Shown here in pieces: positions 9,101 through 19,391 of a DNA stretch of 37,460 nt. Both the position numbers and the translations under genes were made by a program. The first letter of the stretch is position 1. Each line of letters opens with the position of its first letter. Origin of the DNA: Lutibacter sp. (GTDB lineage Bacteria > Bacteroidota > Bacteroidia > Flavobacteriales > Flavobacteriaceae); NCBI GenBank assembly GCA_030694935.1, contig JAUYUA010000082.1, positions 1-37,460 of the forward strand, in the 5' to 3' direction. Below the pieces are notes generated by a model that did no database searches, had not been told where the DNA came from, and saw only the letters and a list, made by a program, of their open reading frames with translations.

Positions 9101-10441
9101 TAATGTAGGGGCACGGTTTAGCAATACAGGATGTCCTTTTAAAACATTTTCTAAAATATCCCAAACAACTGGCTCTCTTTTATCTATAATTTTCTTTGCA
9201 GATTTTACTGTTTTCACAATCCCTCTTTCAATCAATTTTCTGATTACGAAAGGTTTGTACAATTCAGCTGCCATATCTTTTGGCAATCCACATTCGAATA
9301 ATTTTAATTCCGGTCCAACAACAATTACAGAACGTGCAGAATAATCAACACGTTTTCCCAATAAGTTTTGACGGAAACGTCCTTGCTTACCTTTTAAGGA
9401 ATCTGACAATGATTTTAACGGACGGTTTGATTCAGTTTTTACGGCTGATGATTTGCGCGTATTGTCAAACAATGAATCCACAGATTCTTGCAACATACGT
9501 TTTTCATTACGTAAAATTACTTCAGGCGCTTTTATTTCAACCAATCTTTTTAAACGATTGTTTCTGATAATTACCCTGCGGTATAAATCATTTAAATCGG
9601 AAGTGGCAAAACGGCCACCATCCAACGGCACCAACGGACGCAATTCTGGCGGTGTCACCGGAATCACTTTCATAATCATCCATTCCGGACGATTTTCTCT
9701 GTTTTTGCCTGCATCTCTAAAAGCTTCAACTACGTTTAATCTTTTTAATGCTTCAGTTTTACGTTGTTTAGATGTTTCAGTGTTTGCTTTATGACGCAAT
9801 TCATACGACAATTCATCTAAATTGATTCGGTTAAATAAATCAATTAAACATTCGGCACCCATTTTAGCAATGAACTTTTCTGGGTCGTTATCGTCTAAAT
9901 ATCTATTTTCATTAGGGAATGATTCAAGAATGTCCAAGTATTCTTCTTCCGTTAAGAAATCCATTTTTTGCAATGGATCTCCGCTTGAATTTTTAGCTCC
10001 AGCAGGTTGAATGACTACATAACGTTCGTAGTAAATAATCATGTCTAACTTTTTTGAAGGCAAACCTAAAAGGTATCCCATTTTGTTAGGCAATGATCTA
10101 AAATACCAGATATGAGCAACAGGAACCACCAAATTAATGTGTCCTACTCGGTCTCTACGAACTTTTTTCTCAGTTACTTCAACACCGCAACGGTCGCAAA
10201 CTATTCCTTTATAGCGAATTCTCTTGTACTTTCCACAAGCACATTCGAAATCTTTTATGGGTCCAAAAATTCGCTCACAAAACAATCCATCTCTTTCAGG
10301 TTTGTGAGTTCGGTAATTTATAGTTTCCGGTTTTAAAACTTCTCCGTTTGATTTCTCAAGAATTACTTCAGGAGATGCCAAGCCAATAGAAATTTTATTA
10401 AATTTTTTTACAGTGTATTTATTATCGGTTTTTCTGGCCAT
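6164..10441 (-). CDS. rpoC: DNA-directed RNA polymerase subunit beta'
   Basis: The 1425-residue product is the catalytic beta' subunit of RNA polymerase. The N-terminal zinc ribbon has Cys67, Cys69, Cys82 and Cys85 ([19 protein letters not shown]). The Mg2+-binding NADFDGDQ motif is near residues 475-482. The second zinc site comprises a Cys near 824 (VDCGTLRG) and the [11 protein letters not shown] cluster near 900. The bridge-helix/trigger-loop region ([16 protein letters not shown]) is intact. Length and layout fit the Bacteroidota enzyme. It follows rpoB after an 87-base spacer holding a stem-loop, and is followed two bases later by DUF3467. Confidence 0.99.
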   Translation of the reverse strand: MARKTDNKYTVKKFNKISIGLASPEVILEKSNGEVLKPETINYRTHKPERDGLFCERIFGPIKDFECACGKYKRIRYKGIVCDRCGVEVTEKKVRRDRVGHINLVVPVAHIWYFRSLPNKMGYLLGLPSKKLDMIIYYERYVVIQPAGAKNSSGDPLQKMDFLTEEEYLDILESFPNENRYLDDNDPEKFIAKMGAECLIDLFNRINLDELSYELRHKANTETSKQRKTEALKRLNVVEAFRDAGKNRENRPEWMIMKVIPVTPPELRPLVPLDGGRFATSDLNDLYRRVIIRNNRLKRLVEIKAPEVILRNEKRMLQESVDSLFDNTRKSSAVKTESNRPLKSLSDSLKGKQGRFRQNLLGKRVDYSARSVIVVGPELKLFECGLPKDMAAELYKPFVIRKLIERGIVKTVKSAKKIIDKREPVVWDILENVLKGHPVLLNRAPTLHRLGIQAFQPKLIEGKAIQLHPLVCTAFNADFDGDQMAVHLPLGPEAILECQLLMLASHNILNPANGAPITVPSQDMVLGLYYMTKERRSTPERKVKGEGLTFYSPEEVTIAFNEKAVELNAVIKVRTKDFNAEGVLVSQIIETTVGRVLFNEVVPELAGYVNEVLTKKSLRDIIGQILKVTDVPTTGRFLDDMKDMGYKFAFRGGLSFSLGDIIIPPEKVKMIADANEQVDIIIANYNMGMLTNKERYNQVIDIWGSTNNRLTELSMKRLREDQQGFNSVFMMLDSGARGSKEQIRQLTGMRGLMAKPKKSSTGGGEIIENPILSNFKEGLSILEYFISTHGARKGLADTALKTADAGYLTRRLVDVSQDVIINEVDCGTLRGLFVEPLKKNDEIVESLSERLDGRVSLHDVVDPVTEELFVRSGEEISSEIAKRIENSSLDGVEVRSALTCESKKGICAKCYGHSLSTRKMVQIGEAVGVVAAQSIGEPGTQLTLRTFHVGGVAGNISEENSLNARLSGIASIDDLKTVPGKDNDGNDIDIVISRTSEIKVVDEKTGLTLSTNNIPYGSSIYVKDGEKLKRGDVICKWDPFNGVIVSEFAGVIEFDNVEKGVNYLVEIDEQTGFQEKVIIESKSKKTIPTLLLKDKKDNVLRSYNLPLGAHLIVEDGEKIPAGKIIVKIPRKSGKAGDITGGLPRVTELFEARNPSNPAVVSEIDGVVSFGKIKRGNREIVVESKLGDVKRYLIKLSNQILVQENDYIKAGMQLSEGATAPDDILNIQGPAKVQEYLVNEIQEVYRLQGVKINDKHFEVVVRQMMRKVKIIDSGDTLFLENQLVHKNDFFEVNDDIYGLKVVENAGDSDVLKEGQIITPRQLRDENSVLRREDRNLVEARDSRPATAEQILQGITRASLQTKSFISAASFQETTKVLNEAAVSGKVDYLEGLKENVIVGKRIPAGTGMKNYDNMIVGPKEEMMSKL

Positions 10442-10487
10442 AATATGTTAATAATGGGTTCGAATTTAAAATGTAAAAATTGTATAA

Positions 10488-10519
10488 ATAGCCAGAAGGT
10501 CTAAAAACCTCCTGACTAT
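10488..10519 (-). promoter_or_regulatory. Stem-loop in the rpoB-rpoC spacer
   Basis: The arms at 10488-10500 and 10507-10519 form a 13-pair stem with a six-base loop. In the minus-strand (mRNA) sense all 13 pairs form, two as G-U wobbles. In the plus-strand sense the same two positions would be C-A and A-C mismatches. The structure therefore fits a role in the rpoBC transcript. No T-run follows it in the sense direction, so it looks more like a processing, stability or attenuation element than a full terminator. Confidence 0.6.
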
Positions 10520-10528
10520 CCTTTTTTG

Positions 10529-13500
10529 TTATTCCTCTAATCTAACGTCTAATCCAAGACCTCTAAGCTCGTGCATTAATACGTTAAATGATTCTGGCAA
10601 TCCTGGTTCAGGCATATCATCACCTTTTACAATAGCCTCATAGGTTTTTGCTCTACCCAAAACATCATCAGATTTTACGGTTAAGATTTCTCTCAAAGTA
10701 CTTGATGCTCCATAAGCTTCAAGTGCCCAAACCTCCATCTCACCAAAACGCTGACCTCCAAATTGTGCTTTACCGCCCAATGGTTGTTGTGTAATTAACG
10801 AGTATGGTCCAATAGAACGAGCGTGCATTTTGTCATCAATCATATGTCCTAATTTGATCATATAAATAACGCCTACTGTTGCAGGTTGGTCAAAACGTTC
10901 TCCTGTGCCACCATCATATAAATAGGTATGGCCATGTTTTGGAATTCCGGCATCTTCAATTAACTGGTTGATTTCGCTAATTTTTGCACCATCAAAAATA
11001 GGTGTTGCAAATGTTTTGCCAAGTCGTTGACCAGCCCATCCAAGAACCGTTTCATAAATTTGTCCGATATTCATACGAGAAGGCACACCAAGCGGGTTCA
11101 ACACGATATCAACCGGAGTTCCATCCTCTAAGAAAGGCATATCTTCAGCGCGAACAATACGGGCAACAATCCCTTTGTTTCCGTGACGTCCTGCCATTTT
11201 ATCACCCACTTTTAACTTACGTTTTTTAGCGATATAAATTTTGGCAAGTTTTAAAATTCCTGCAGGCAATTCATCACCCACTGAAACCGTAAATTTCTCA
11301 CGACGCAAAGATCCTTGTAAATCATTCACTTTTATTTTGTAATTGTGAATCAATTCATTCACCAAGGCATTGATATGGTCATCTGTAGTCCAAACGCCTC
11401 TTGTTAAATAAGCAAAATCAGGAACTGCATTCAGCATTTTTAACGTAAACTTTTTACCTTTCTGAAGAATTTCTTCGCCCAAATCGTTCATCACTCCCTG
11501 AGAAGTTTTTCCACTGATTAGGGTAAATAATTTTTCGGTTAAAACAGTACGTAAATCTTCTAATTTTGCAGAATATTTGTGTTCTAAATTGGTAATGCTT
11601 ATTTTATCTTTTGCTCTTTTTGATTTGTCTTTTACAGCACGTTCAAACAACTTCTTGTCAATAACAACTCCACGCAATGATGGAGAAGCTTTTAATGAAG
11701 CATCTTTTACGTCGCCGGCTTTGTCACCAAAAATAGCTCTCAATAATTTTTCTTCAGGTGTTGGGTCAGATTCTCCTTTAGGCGTAATTTTACCGATCAA
11801 AATATCTCCCGGTTTTACTTCAGCGCCAATACGGATCATTCCATTTTCATCCAAATCTTTTGTAGCATCTTCAGAAACGTTTGGAATGTCGTTGGTCAAT
11901 TCTTCAGCACCTAATTTAGTGTCTCTAACTTCCAAAGAATATTCATCAATGTGGATAGAAGTAAAAATATCTTCTTTCACCACTTTTTCAGAAATCACAA
12001 TCGCATCCTCAAAGTTATACCCTTTCCAAGGCATAAAAGCCACTTTCATATTTCTTCCCAAAGCCAATTCACCGTTTTGTGTGGCATAACCCTCACAAAG
12101 CACCTGTCCTTCTTCTACCCTATCTCCTTTTTTAACAATAGGTTTTAGGTTGATTGAAGTTCCTTGGTTTGTTTTTCTAAACTTGATTAAGTTGTATATT
12201 TTGCTGTCGCTGTCGAAGCTCACCATACGTTCTTCATCAGTTTTGTCATATTTAATTTTGATGGTGTTGGCATCTACATACTCAACAGTGCCTAAACCTT
12301 CAGCATTGATTAAAATACGTGAATCTTTTGCAACCCTTCTCTCTAATCCTGTACCAACAATTGGCGCTTCCGGACTAATTAAAGGAACTGCCTGACGCAT
12401 CATATTCGATCCCATCAACGCGCGGTTTGCATCATCATGCTCCAAAAATGGAATTAAAGAAGCTGATATGGAAGCGATTTGATTAGGAGCAACATCCATA
12501 TAATTCACCACTTTTGGGTCAACTACCGGATAATCCGCTTCTTCACGAACAATCACTTTATCGTTTACAAAATTGCCTGCATTGTCCAAAGGAAGATTTG
12601 ACTGCGCAAATTTCATTCCTTCTTCTTCTTCAGCACTTAAATAAGACGGTTCGTCTACAATATTTACCTGGCCATTGGTTACCTTTCTGTAAGGCGTTTC
12701 AATAAATCCTAAGTTATTCACTTTGGCGAAAACTGCCAAAGAGGAAATTAAACCAATATTTGGTCCCTCAGGAGTTTCAATCGGACACAAACGGCCATAG
12801 TGTGTAAAGTGAACGTCACGCACCTCAAATCCTGCTCTTTCTCTGGATAAACCTCCAGGTCCTAGTGCAGACAATCTTCGTTTGTGCGTAATCTCAGCCA
12901 ATGGATTTGTCTGGTCCATAAATTGAGACAATTGGTTTGTCCCAAAAAATGAATTGATCACAGATGACAACGTTTTGGCGTTGATCAAATCGATTGGTGT
13001 AAATACTTCATTATCACGTACATTCATACGTTCACGAATGGTTCTTGCCATACGGGAAAGACCAACGCCAAACTGACTTGCCAATTGCTCGCCAACCGTA
13101 CGTACACGACGGTTTGATAAATGGTCAATATCATCAACTTCCGCTTTTGAATTGACTAATTTTATCAAGTTTTTGATAATGGTAATAATATCTTCTTTCG
13201 TTAAAACTTTTGCATCAACAGATACATCCAATCCTAACTTTTTGTTCATTCTGTAACGACCAACTTCACCTAAATTGTAACGTTGTTCTGAGAAGAATAA
13301 TTTATCAATAATACCTTTTGCAGTTTCGAAATCTGGCGGTTCAGCGTTTCGCAACTGTCTGTAAATATGTTCAACAGCTTCTTTTTCAGAGTTTGTTGGA
13401 TCTTTTTGCAAGGTATTGTGAATAATGGCATAATCAGCCATTTCATTATCTTCTTTATGAAGCAGAATTGTTTTTGTTCCTGATTCAATAATTTCTTCGA

Positions 13501-14344
13501 TTTGATCTTTTTCTAAAATGGTATCACGGTCCAATACGATTTCATTTCTTTCAATAGAAACAACCTCGCCGGTATCTTCATCAACAAAATCTTCAAACCA
13601 AGTTTTTAAAACACGTGCGGCCAGTTTTCTGCCGATGTATTTTTTTAATCCGCTTTTTGAAACTTTAATTTCTTCTGCAAGATCAAAAATCTCCAAAATA
13701 TCTTTATCACGTTCATAACCAATGGCTCTGAACAATGTTGTTACCGGTAATTTTTTCTTTCTATCAATATAAGCATACATTACTTGATTGATATCTGTTG
13801 CAAATTCTATCCAAGAACCTTTAAAAGGAATTACCCTTGCTGAATATAATTTTGTTCCATTTGCGTGGAATGATTGCCCGAAGAATACACCCGGTGAACG
13901 ATGCAATTGAGAAACTACAACCCTTTCAGCACCATTGATTACAAAGGTACCGCTGTGTGTCATATATGGAATTGTGCCAAGATAAACATCTTGTACAATT
14001 GTTTCAAAATCTTCGTGTTCAGGATCTGTGCAATACAGCTTTAAGCGCGCTTTTAAAGGCACGCAATAAGTTAAACCTCTTTCGATACATTCTTGAATTG
14101 AATATCTAGGCGGATCTACAAAGTAGTCCAAGAACTCTAACACAAATTGGTTACGAGTATCACTAATTGGGAAGTTATCGAGGAAGGTTTTATATAATCC
14201 TTCGGTACTTCTTTCGTCAGCTTTGGTTTTTAGTTGAAAAAAATCTTGAAATGATTTTACCTGAATATCCAAGAAATCGGGATATTCCATTACCATTTTA
14301 GCTGATGCGAAGTTTATTCTTTCGGTGATTTTTTTAGTTGCCAA
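10529..14344 (-). CDS. rpoB: DNA-directed RNA polymerase subunit beta
   Basis: The 1271-residue product is the beta subunit of RNA polymerase, with all conserved regions. The rifampicin pocket is clear ([20 protein letters not shown] followed by LSALGPGG). The residues equivalent to E. coli Ser512, Gln513, Asp516, His526 and Ser531 are kept, so this looks like a rifampicin-sensitive type. Further markers are [17 protein letters not shown], the active-site region [14 protein letters not shown], and the C-terminal [20 protein letters not shown]. It lies between rplL and rpoC in the usual order, with a stem-loop in each spacer. Confidence 0.99.
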   Translation of the reverse strand: MATKKITERINFASAKMVMEYPDFLDIQVKSFQDFFQLKTKADERSTEGLYKTFLDNFPISDTRNQFVLEFLDYFVDPPRYSIQECIERGLTYCVPLKARLKLYCTDPEHEDFETIVQDVYLGTIPYMTHSGTFVINGAERVVVSQLHRSPGVFFGQSFHANGTKLYSARVIPFKGSWIEFATDINQVMYAYIDRKKKLPVTTLFRAIGYERDKDILEIFDLAEEIKVSKSGLKKYIGRKLAARVLKTWFEDFVDEDTGEVVSIERNEIVLDRDTILEKDQIEEIIESGTKTILLHKEDNEMADYAIIHNTLQKDPTNSEKEAVEHIYRQLRNAEPPDFETAKGIIDKLFFSEQRYNLGEVGRYRMNKKLGLDVSVDAKVLTKEDIITIIKNLIKLVNSKAEVDDIDHLSNRRVRTVGEQLASQFGVGLSRMARTIRERMNVRDNEVFTPIDLINAKTLSSVINSFFGTNQLSQFMDQTNPLAEITHKRRLSALGPGGLSRERAGFEVRDVHFTHYGRLCPIETPEGPNIGLISSLAVFAKVNNLGFIETPYRKVTNGQVNIVDEPSYLSAEEEEGMKFAQSNLPLDNAGNFVNDKVIVREEADYPVVDPKVVNYMDVAPNQIASISASLIPFLEHDDANRALMGSNMMRQAVPLISPEAPIVGTGLERRVAKDSRILINAEGLGTVEYVDANTIKIKYDKTDEERMVSFDSDSKIYNLIKFRKTNQGTSINLKPIVKKGDRVEEGQVLCEGYATQNGELALGRNMKVAFMPWKGYNFEDAIVISEKVVKEDIFTSIHIDEYSLEVRDTKLGAEELTNDIPNVSEDATKDLDENGMIRIGAEVKPGDILIGKITPKGESDPTPEEKLLRAIFGDKAGDVKDASLKASPSLRGVVIDKKLFERAVKDKSKRAKDKISITNLEHKYSAKLEDLRTVLTEKLFTLISGKTSQGVMNDLGEEILQKGKKFTLKMLNAVPDFAYLTRGVWTTDDHINALVNELIHNYKIKVNDLQGSLRREKFTVSVGDELPAGILKLAKIYIAKKRKLKVGDKMAGRHGNKGIVARIVRAEDMPFLEDGTPVDIVLNPLGVPSRMNIGQIYETVLGWAGQRLGKTFATPIFDGAKISEINQLIEDAGIPKHGHTYLYDGGTGERFDQPATVGVIYMIKLGHMIDDKMHARSIGPYSLITQQPLGGKAQFGGQRFGEMEVWALEAYGASSTLREILTVKSDDVLGRAKTYEAIVKGDDMPEPGLPESFNVLMHELRGLGLDVRLEE

Positions 14345-14405
14345 TGGACAAAAACTTTAGGTTAATAAAACAATTAAAATATAAGAACGAATATATACAC
14401 AAAAC

Positions 14406-14440
14406 GGTTTAGGTCTGAGGCTTTCACCCAGACCTAAACC
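14406..14440 (-). promoter_or_regulatory. Perfect stem-loop in the rplL-rpoB spacer
   Basis: A 12-base-pair perfect inverted repeat (GGTTTAGGTCTG / CAGACCTAAACC) with an 11-base loop fills the middle of the 121-base gap between rplL and rpoB. Only GTTTTGTG follows on the sense side, so a weak terminator (attenuator) or an RNA-processing site is most likely. In E. coli the same spacer carries an attenuator and an RNase III site; the equivalence here is inferred from position. Confidence 0.65.
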
Positions 14441-14465
14441 TCAAATTGTGTTAGCTAATGAAAGC

Positions 14466-14843
14466 TTATTTAAGCTCAACCTCAGCTCCAGCTTCTTCTA
14501 ATGCTGCTTTTAATCCTTCAGCTTCATCTTTAGAAATACCTTCTTTTATTGGTGCTGGTGCAGCATCAACAATTGCTTTAGCTTCTTTTAGACCTAAACC
14601 GGTTAATTCTTTAACCAATTTAACCACTGCTAATTTAGAATCACCAGCTGCTTTTAAAATTACGTCGAATTCAGTTTTTACCTCAGCTTCGTCATCTGCT
14701 CCAGCTGCTGCTGCAGGACCTGCAACTGCTACTGCTGCTGCTGGCTCAATACCATAATCGTCTTTTAATATTTTAGCCAACTCATTTACTTCTTTAACTG
14801 TTAAGTTAACAAGTTTCTCTGCGAAATCTTTTAAATCTGCCAT
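14466..14843 (-). CDS. rplL: 50S ribosomal protein L7/L12 (bL12)
   Basis: A 125-residue protein of the ribosomal stalk. It has an N-terminal dimerisation helix pair (residues ~1-35), an Ala-rich flexible hinge (about 35-52) and the factor-binding C-terminal domain with [13 protein letters not shown] and the [16 protein letters not shown] helices. It recruits and stimulates translational GTPases such as the EF-Tu encoded upstream. It follows rplJ by 45 bases. Confidence 0.98.
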   Translation of the reverse strand: MADLKDFAEKLVNLTVKEVNELAKILKDDYGIEPAAAVAVAGPAAAAGADDEAEVKTEFDVILKAAGDSKLAVVKLVKELTGLGLKEAKAIVDAAPAPIKEGISKDEAEGLKAALEEAGAEVELK

Positions 14844-14888
14844 TTCTCTTTGTTTAAATTTTATTATTTAGTTTATTAGTGCACGTAT

Positions 14889-15404
14889 TTATTTCTCTGA
14901 TAATGTTGTAAGAATACCAGATAATTTATTACCTCCTGATTGCAATGCTGAAATAACATTTTTAGCAGGCGATTGTAATAAGGTAATGATATCTCCAATA
15001 ACCTGTTCTTTGGATTTTATGTTCACCAAAGACTCTAACTGGTTGTCACCAATATAGATTGCTTCTTCAACATAAGCCCCTTTCAATAAAGGAATAAGAG
15101 ATTTTTTTCTGAAATCTTTAATTAATTTCGCTGGAGCGCTACTAGATTCAGATATCATTAAAGAAGTGTTTCCTTTTAATATCGATGGTAAGTCTCCGAA
15201 ATCTTTATCAGATTTTTCCATTGCTTTACCAAGCAATGTATTTTTAACAACTGCGAGTTTTATGTTTGCTTTAAAACAAGCTCTGCGTAAATTTGATGTT
15301 TGTAAAGCATTTAACCCTGATATATCTGCAAAATAGATAATTCTTCCTTCAGTTAACTTGGATGTTAAAGCTTCTATTACTTGTGATTTTTCTTCTCTCG
15401 TCAT
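14889..15404 (-). CDS. rplJ: 50S ribosomal protein L10 (uL10)
   Basis: A 171-residue stalk-base protein that anchors L7/L12 dimers to 23S rRNA. The N-terminal MTREEKSQVIEALTSKL, the core FADISGLNALQTSNLRR, KNTLLGKA and the C-terminal L12-binding helix (SALQSGGNKLSGILTTLSEK) are present. Only 22 bases separate it from rplA, too little for the long L10-binding leader found in enterobacteria, so any autogenous control would have to use sequence inside rplA. Confidence 0.98.
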   Translation of the reverse strand: MTREEKSQVIEALTSKLTEGRIIYFADISGLNALQTSNLRRACFKANIKLAVVKNTLLGKAMEKSDKDFGDLPSILKGNTSLMISESSSAPAKLIKDFRKKSLIPLLKGAYVEEAIYIGDNQLESLVNIKSKEQVIGDIITLLQSPAKNVISALQSGGNKLSGILTTLSEK

Positions 15405-15426
15405 AATTACTAAGTTTTAACTTTAA

Positions 15427-16116
15427 TTAAACTGATTTTGGGTCAATATTCACTCCAGGACTCATTGTACTAGAAAGATAAATACTTTTGATATAAGTTC
15501 CTTTAGCCGTTGTAGGCTTCAGTTTTATCAAAGTATTCACAATTTCATGTGCATTGTCGATAATTTGTTCGGCATCAAAAGATGCTTTCCCAATACCTGC
15601 ATGTACAATACCGGTTTTGTCGACTTTAAAATCAATTTTACCAGCTTTAACTTCTTTTACTGCTTTTGCAACGTCCATAGTTACTGTACCAGTTTTAGGG
15701 TTTGGCATTAAACCTCTTGGTCCTAAAATACGACCTAAAGGACCTAATTTTCCCATAATACTTGGCATAGTGATAATAACATCCACATCAGTCCAACCAT
15801 CTTTAATTTTTTGAAGGTAGTCATCCAATCCAACATAATCAGCGCCAGCTTCTAATGCTTCAGCTTCTTTATCTGGAGTTACCAATGCCAACACTTTAAC
15901 ATCTTTACCGGTTCCGTGTGGTAATGTAACCACGCCTCTAACCATTTGATTTGCTTTACGTGGATCTACACCCAATCTAACAGCTATATCAATAGATGCA
16001 TCGAAATTTACACTTGTAATTTCTTTTACTAAAGCGGAAGCGTCTTTTAAAGAATATGCCTGATTTTTATCAATCTTAGCATGTGCTTCTTTTTGCTTTT
16101 TAGTTAATTTTGCCAT
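15427..16116 (-). CDS. rplA: 50S ribosomal protein L1 (uL1)
   Basis: A 229-residue L1-stalk protein with family hallmarks: [42 protein letters not shown], and the C-terminal [15 protein letters not shown]. It moves deacylated tRNA out of the E site. It is 13 bases downstream of rplK, in one operon. Confidence 0.98.
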   Translation of the reverse strand: MAKLTKKQKEAHAKIDKNQAYSLKDASALVKEITSVNFDASIDIAVRLGVDPRKANQMVRGVVTLPHGTGKDVKVLALVTPDKEAEALEAGADYVGLDDYLQKIKDGWTDVDVIITMPSIMGKLGPLGRILGPRGLMPNPKTGTVTMDVAKAVKEVKAGKIDFKVDKTGIVHAGIGKASFDAEQIIDNAHEIVNTLIKLKPTTAKGTYIKSIYLSSTMSPGVNIDPKSV

Positions 16117-16129
16117 TTTAATAACTGTT

Positions 16130-16573
16130 TTATTTTTTTATAGGAGCTTCTCCACTTACGTTAACACCCATTGAGCGTGCTGTACCAGCCATCATAAGCA
16201 TAGCCGATTCGATTGTAAATGCATTTAAATCTTGCATTTTATCTTCAGCAATCACTCTTAATTGATCCCAGGTCACTGTTGCCACCTTGTTACGGTTTGG
16301 TTCAGAAGAACCTTTTTTTGCTTTAGCAGCTTCCATAATTTGCATCGCCGCTGGTGGAGTTTTTACAACAAATTCAAAAGATTTATCCTTATAAACAGTA
16401 ATTGCTACTGGTAAAATCTTTCCTTGTTTGTCTTGAGTTCTTGCATTAAACTGCTTACAGAACTCCATAATATTAACTCCGGCAGCACCCAAAGCAGGTC
16501 CAACTGGTGGTGATGGGTTAGCAGCACCTCCTTTAACCTGTAATTTTACTACTTTACTAATTTCTTTTGCCAT
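16130..16573 (-). CDS. rplK: 50S ribosomal protein L11 (uL11)
   Basis: A 147-residue protein of the GTPase-associated centre. The N-terminal domain has the proline-rich thiostrepton-site segment [20 protein letters not shown]. The C-terminal rRNA-binding domain ends [15 protein letters not shown]. It is separated from nusG by a 73-base spacer with an 11-base-pair inverted repeat. Confidence 0.98.
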   Translation of the reverse strand: MAKEISKVVKLQVKGGAANPSPPVGPALGAAGVNIMEFCKQFNARTQDKQGKILPVAITVYKDKSFEFVVKTPPAAMQIMEAAKAKKGSSEPNRNKVATVTWDQLRVIAEDKMQDLNAFTIESAMLMMAGTARSMGVNVSGEAPIKK

Positions 16574-16591
16574 CTTTAAATCTTAAATTAT

Positions 16592-16626
16592 ATATTATGC
16601 ATAAATTGGAAGCGAATGCATAATAT
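16592..16626 (-). promoter_or_regulatory. Inverted repeat in the nusG-rplK spacer
   Basis: A perfect 11-base-pair repeat, ATATTATGCAT / ATGCATAATAT, surrounds a 13-base loop just upstream of rplK. It could be a processing hairpin or part of a ribosomal-protein (L1/L11) feedback site. No L1-site consensus is recognised, so the function is open. Confidence 0.45.
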
Positions 16627-16646
16627 TTCCATTACTTCTGTAACAA

Positions 16647-17198
16647 TTATGAAATTTTTTCAACTTGCATATAGCTTAATTCCAGTGGCGTTTTTCTGCC
16701 AAAAATCTTAACCATTACTTCAAGTTTACGTTTTTCTTCATTTATTTTTTCAATAGTGCCGTCAAAACCATTAAATGGTCCGTCAATTACTTTTACGGTT
16801 TCTCCAACAGTAAACGGAATTGCAACATTATCATTTTGAACCGATAATTCATCAACTTTACCCAGCATTCGGTTAATTTCAGATTTTCTCATAGGAACGG
16901 GATCACCGCCTTTGACTTCACCTAAAAATCCGATAACTCCAGGTATTGATTTGATGATATGTGGAAGTTCACCACTTAAGTTTGCTTCAATCATTACATA
17001 ACCAGGAAAATAAACGCGTTCTTTGTTTATTTTTTTTCCATTACGCACTTGAATAACTTTTTCTGAAGGAACAAGAACTCTATCAACATAGTCAGTCATG
17101 CCTAAGCGGGCAATCTCGTTCTCAATATAAGTTTTTACCTTATTTTCTTGTCCGCCGATTGCTCTAACAACATACCATTTTTTAACAGAATCTGTCAT
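16647..17198 (-). CDS. nusG: Transcription termination/antitermination factor NusG
   Basis: A 183-residue protein with the NGN domain (residues ~6-115: KKWYVVRAIGGQENKV, VYFPGYVMIEA, IPGVIGFLG) that binds the beta' clamp helices. A C-terminal KOW domain (~128-183: FTVGETVKVIDGPFNGFDG) contacts Rho or ribosomal protein S10. It couples transcription with translation. It lies 15 bases after secE, the usual pairing. Confidence 0.98.
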   Translation of the reverse strand: MTDSVKKWYVVRAIGGQENKVKTYIENEIARLGMTDYVDRVLVPSEKVIQVRNGKKINKERVYFPGYVMIEANLSGELPHIIKSIPGVIGFLGEVKGGDPVPMRKSEINRMLGKVDELSVQNDNVAIPFTVGETVKVIDGPFNGFDGTIEKINEEKRKLEVMVKIFGRKTPLELSYMQVEKIS

Positions 17199-17213
17199 AC
17201 TAATTTTTAATAA

Positions 17214-17402
17214 TTAAAACAGTTTAAAATATTCAGTTAAACCTGCTTGAAAGAATTTATCTACAGCAAATACCGCTAATGCGAAAATGATGGTAAATAT
17301 AGCAACAACCACCGTAGATTTTTGAGCTTCTTCCCAAGAAATCCAAGAGACTTTGTTGCGCAACTCTTCAAATGAGTCTTTTAAGTAATTGATTAATTCC
17401 AT
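17214..17402 (-). CDS. secE: Preprotein translocase subunit SecE
   Basis: A 62-residue protein with an amphipathic cytoplasmic helix (YLKDSFEELRNKVSWISWEEA) and one membrane segment (about residues 29-50, VVVAIFTIIFALAVFAVDKFF). It clamps the two halves of SecY in the translocon. The short single-span form is normal outside Gammaproteobacteria. It lies downstream of tRNA-Trp, with a duplicated tRNA 3' fragment directly before the gene. Confidence 0.95.
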   Translation of the reverse strand: MELINYLKDSFEELRNKVSWISWEEAQKSTVVVAIFTIIFALAVFAVDKFFQAGLTEYFKLF

Positions 17403-17412
17403 TTTTTCAAAT

Positions 17413-17521
17413 TTTGCACGGATGGAGAGACTTCCTTCGACTTTACTTCGGCTACGCTCTGTAACCTCGCTTAGGATAAACTTCTCGCACCACTTTTTTA
17501 ATTTGCACGGGTGGAGAGACT
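17413..17521. repeat. Small insertion behind tRNA-Trp flanked by a copied tRNA 3' end
   Basis: A 20-base segment covering the 3' end of tRNA-Trp (plus-strand TTTGCACGGGTGGAGAGACT, 17502-17521) recurs at 17413-17432 with one mismatch, 89 bases away. Between the copies lie CTTCGACT (17435-17442) and AGGATAAACTT (17473-17483). The same two motifs, in the same order, are found in the insertion behind tRNA-Thr at 19176-19309. The arrangement looks like an attachment-site-type duplication left by a very small element. It has no coding capacity. Confidence 0.6.
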
Positions 17522-17578
17522 CGAACTCCCGACACCTGGTTTTGGAGACCAGTGCTCTACCAACTGAGCTACACCCGT
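17506..17578 (-). tRNA. tRNA-Trp (anticodon CCA)
   Basis: A complete cloverleaf. The acceptor stem ACGGGTG pairs with CACCCGT, the D-arm reads AGCTCAGTTGGTAGAGC, the anticodon stem CTGGT/ACCAG encloses loop CTCCAAA (anticodon CCA), and the T-loop is TTCGAGT. The 3' CCA is not encoded. It lies between tuf and secE. Confidence 0.97.
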
Positions 17579-17585
17579 AAATTTA

Positions 17586-17632
17586 AGGTGCCCCTCTTAA
17601 AAGAAGCACCTATAATTTACCTAGTATTAGGT
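17586..17632 (-). other. Two stem-loops between tuf and tRNA-Trp
   Basis: Directly after the tuf stop, the minus strand can form ACCTA-ATAC-TAGGT (17619-17632). A longer hairpin follows with outer stem AGGTG/CACCT and a largely paired interior (17586-17611). No T-run follows, so they more likely mark processing between the tuf mRNA and tRNA-Trp than termination. Confidence 0.4.
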
Positions 17633-17640
17633 GTATTTTA

Positions 17641-18828
17641 TTAGTCTAATAATTCAGTTACCTGACCTGCACCAACTGTTCTACCGCCTTCACGGATTGC
17701 AAAACGTAAACCTACGTTTAATGCGATTTTTTGATGCAATTCTACGTGAATGGTTAAGTTATCGCCTGGCATAACCATTTCAACACCTTCCGGTAACATA
17801 ATTGTACCAGTTACATCCGTTGTACGAACGTAAAACTGTGGACGGTAGTTGTTATGGAATGGTGTATGACGACCACCTTCTTCTTTTTTAAGTACGTAAA
17901 CCTCTGCTTTGAATTTACCGTGTGGAGTTACAGAACCTTTTTTACAGATTACCATTCCTCTTTTAATGTCTTCTTTTGCAATACCTCTTAATAAAAGACC
18001 AACGTTATCTCCAGCTTCACCTCTGTCCAATATTTTACGGAACATCTCAACTCCAGTAATAGTAGAAGTTAATTTTTCAGCACCCATACCAATAATATCG
18101 ATGATATCACCAGTGTTTGCAATTCCTGTTTCAATACGTCCAGTTGCAACTGTTCCACGACCAGTAATTGAAAATACATCTTCAACTGGCATAAGGAATG
18201 GTTTATCAATATCACGTAATGGTAATTCAATCCAAGTATCAACGGCATCCATCAATTCAACAATTTTCTCCATCCATTTAGGTTCTTTGTTCAATCCCCC
18301 TAATGCAGAACCTTGAATAACTGGTGTATTGTCACCATCATAGTCATAGAAAGACAATAAGTCTCTAATTTCCATTTCTACCAGTTCCAATAATTCCTCA
18401 TCATCAACCATATCCACTTTATTCATGAATACAACCAATCTTGGAATACCAACCTGACGACCTAATAAGATATGCTCTCTAGTTTGAGGCATTGGTCCGT
18501 CTGTTGCAGCAACAACGATGATAGCACCGTCCATTTGCGCAGCACCTGTTACCAGGTTCTTCACATAATCCGCGTGACCTGGACAGTCAACGTGAGCATA
18601 GTGACGATTTGCTGTAGAATATTCTACGTGTGCGGTATTGATAGTGATACCTCTTTCTTTCTCCTCAGGAGCGTTATCAATTTGATCAAAGTTTTTTACT
18701 TCACAAAACCCTTTTTCTGCTAATACTACAGTAATAGCAGCTGTTAAAGTTGTTTTACCGTGATCAACGTGTCCAATAGTCCCAATGTTTAAATGTGGTT
18801 TTGAACGATCAAAGGTTGCTTTTGCCAT
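17641..18828 (-). CDS. tuf: Translation elongation factor EF-Tu
   Basis: A 395-residue GTPase that delivers aminoacyl-tRNA to the ribosome. The P-loop GHVDHGKT is at 19-26, followed by the switch segment [28 protein letters not shown] and the GSAL guanine motif. Domains 2 and 3 follow ([21 protein letters not shown], and the end [15 protein letters not shown]). It lies between four upstream tRNA genes and tRNA-Trp, as in the tufB arrangement of many bacteria, and is probably cotranscribed with them. Confidence 0.99.
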   Translation of the reverse strand: MAKATFDRSKPHLNIGTIGHVDHGKTTLTAAITVVLAEKGFCEVKNFDQIDNAPEEKERGITINTAHVEYSTANRHYAHVDCPGHADYVKNLVTGAAQMDGAIIVVAATDGPMPQTREHILLGRQVGIPRLVVFMNKVDMVDDEELLELVEMEIRDLLSFYDYDGDNTPVIQGSALGGLNKEPKWMEKIVELMDAVDTWIELPLRDIDKPFLMPVEDVFSITGRGTVATGRIETGIANTGDIIDIIGMGAEKLTSTITGVEMFRKILDRGEAGDNVGLLLRGIAKEDIKRGMVICKKGSVTPHGKFKAEVYVLKKEEGGRHTPFHNNYRPQFYVRTTDVTGTIMLPEGVEMVMPGDNLTIHVELHQKIALNVGLRFAIREGGRTVGAGQVTELLD

Positions 18829-18891
18829 GATTATTTAATTTTAATTTTTAAATCTTAGTTATATATAGTGTTAATTTCAATTCTTATTTTG

Positions 18892-18963
<72 letters not shown>

Positions 18964-18972
18964 AAAAAAAAG

Positions 18973-19045
18973 AGCGAGAGACCGGGCTCGAACCGGCGAC
19001 AGTCAGCTTGGAAGGCTGAAGCTCTACCAACTGAGCTACTCTCGC
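18973..19045 (-). tRNA. tRNA-Gly (anticodon TCC)
   Basis: The acceptor stem GCGAGAG pairs perfectly with CTCTCGC. The anticodon stem TCAGC/GCTGA encloses loop CTTCCAA (anticodon TCC), and the T-loop is TTCGAGC. CCA is not encoded. It starts nine bases before the next tRNA of the cluster. Confidence 0.97.
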
Positions 19046-19093
19046 AATATTTTTTTCAATTCCCTACTGCTTTATATCGCTATAAAACAATTG

Positions 19094-19174
<81 letters not shown>

Positions 19175-19175
19175 A

Positions 19176-19309
19176 TTTTTTCAAAGATCTGGCCGATAGA
19201 TACTTTCTTCGACTGTACAAAGGATAAACTTATCATCCTATTTCATAAATATTTAAAAAATTCAAACATTTACTTTCCTAAGCGTTTTCTTTTTCAAAGA
19301 GCCGATAGA
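19176..19309. repeat. Small insertion behind tRNA-Thr(TGT) flanked by a copied tRNA 3' end
   Basis: The plus-strand sequence CTTTTTCAAAGA-GCCGATAGA (19289-19309), which is the trailer and 3' end of tRNA-Thr(TGT), recurs at 19176-19200 with a four-base insertion (TCTG). Between the copies lie ACTTTCTTCGACT (19202-19214) and AGGATAAACTT (19221-19231), matching the insertion behind tRNA-Trp (12 of 13 and 11 of 11 bases), followed by AT-rich filler. No open frame is present. Confidence 0.6.
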
Positions 19310-19373
19310 GGGACTCGAACCCACGACCTGCTGATTACAAATCAGCTGCTCTAGCCAGCTGAGCTACATCGGC
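19300..19373 (-). tRNA. tRNA-Thr (anticodon TGT)
   Basis: The acceptor stem GCCGATG pairs with TATCGGC (one G-T pair). The anticodon stem GCTGA/TCAGC encloses loop TTTGTAA (anticodon TGT), and the T-arm GTGGG-TTCGAGT-CCCTC is present with one mispair. CCA is not encoded. It is the first tRNA of the cluster, 42 bases after a strong promoter box. Confidence 0.95.
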
Positions 19374-19391
19374 TTTTTACTCCACAAAAGA

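Noticed and set aside
10488-10530. Plus-strand terminator in the rpoB-rpoC spacer (T-run on the plus side)
   Set aside because: There is no plus-strand gene to terminate, and the stem has two mismatches in that sense while it pairs fully on the minus strand.
11577-12089. 170-codon open frame on the plus strand inside rpoB
   Set aside because: It is antisense to a conserved part of rpoB, has a shadow-like composition and no promoter or family match.
14458-14757. Ala/Ser-rich open frame opposite rplL
   Set aside because: It is a mirror of the Ala-rich hinge and strongly coding sense strand of L7/L12.
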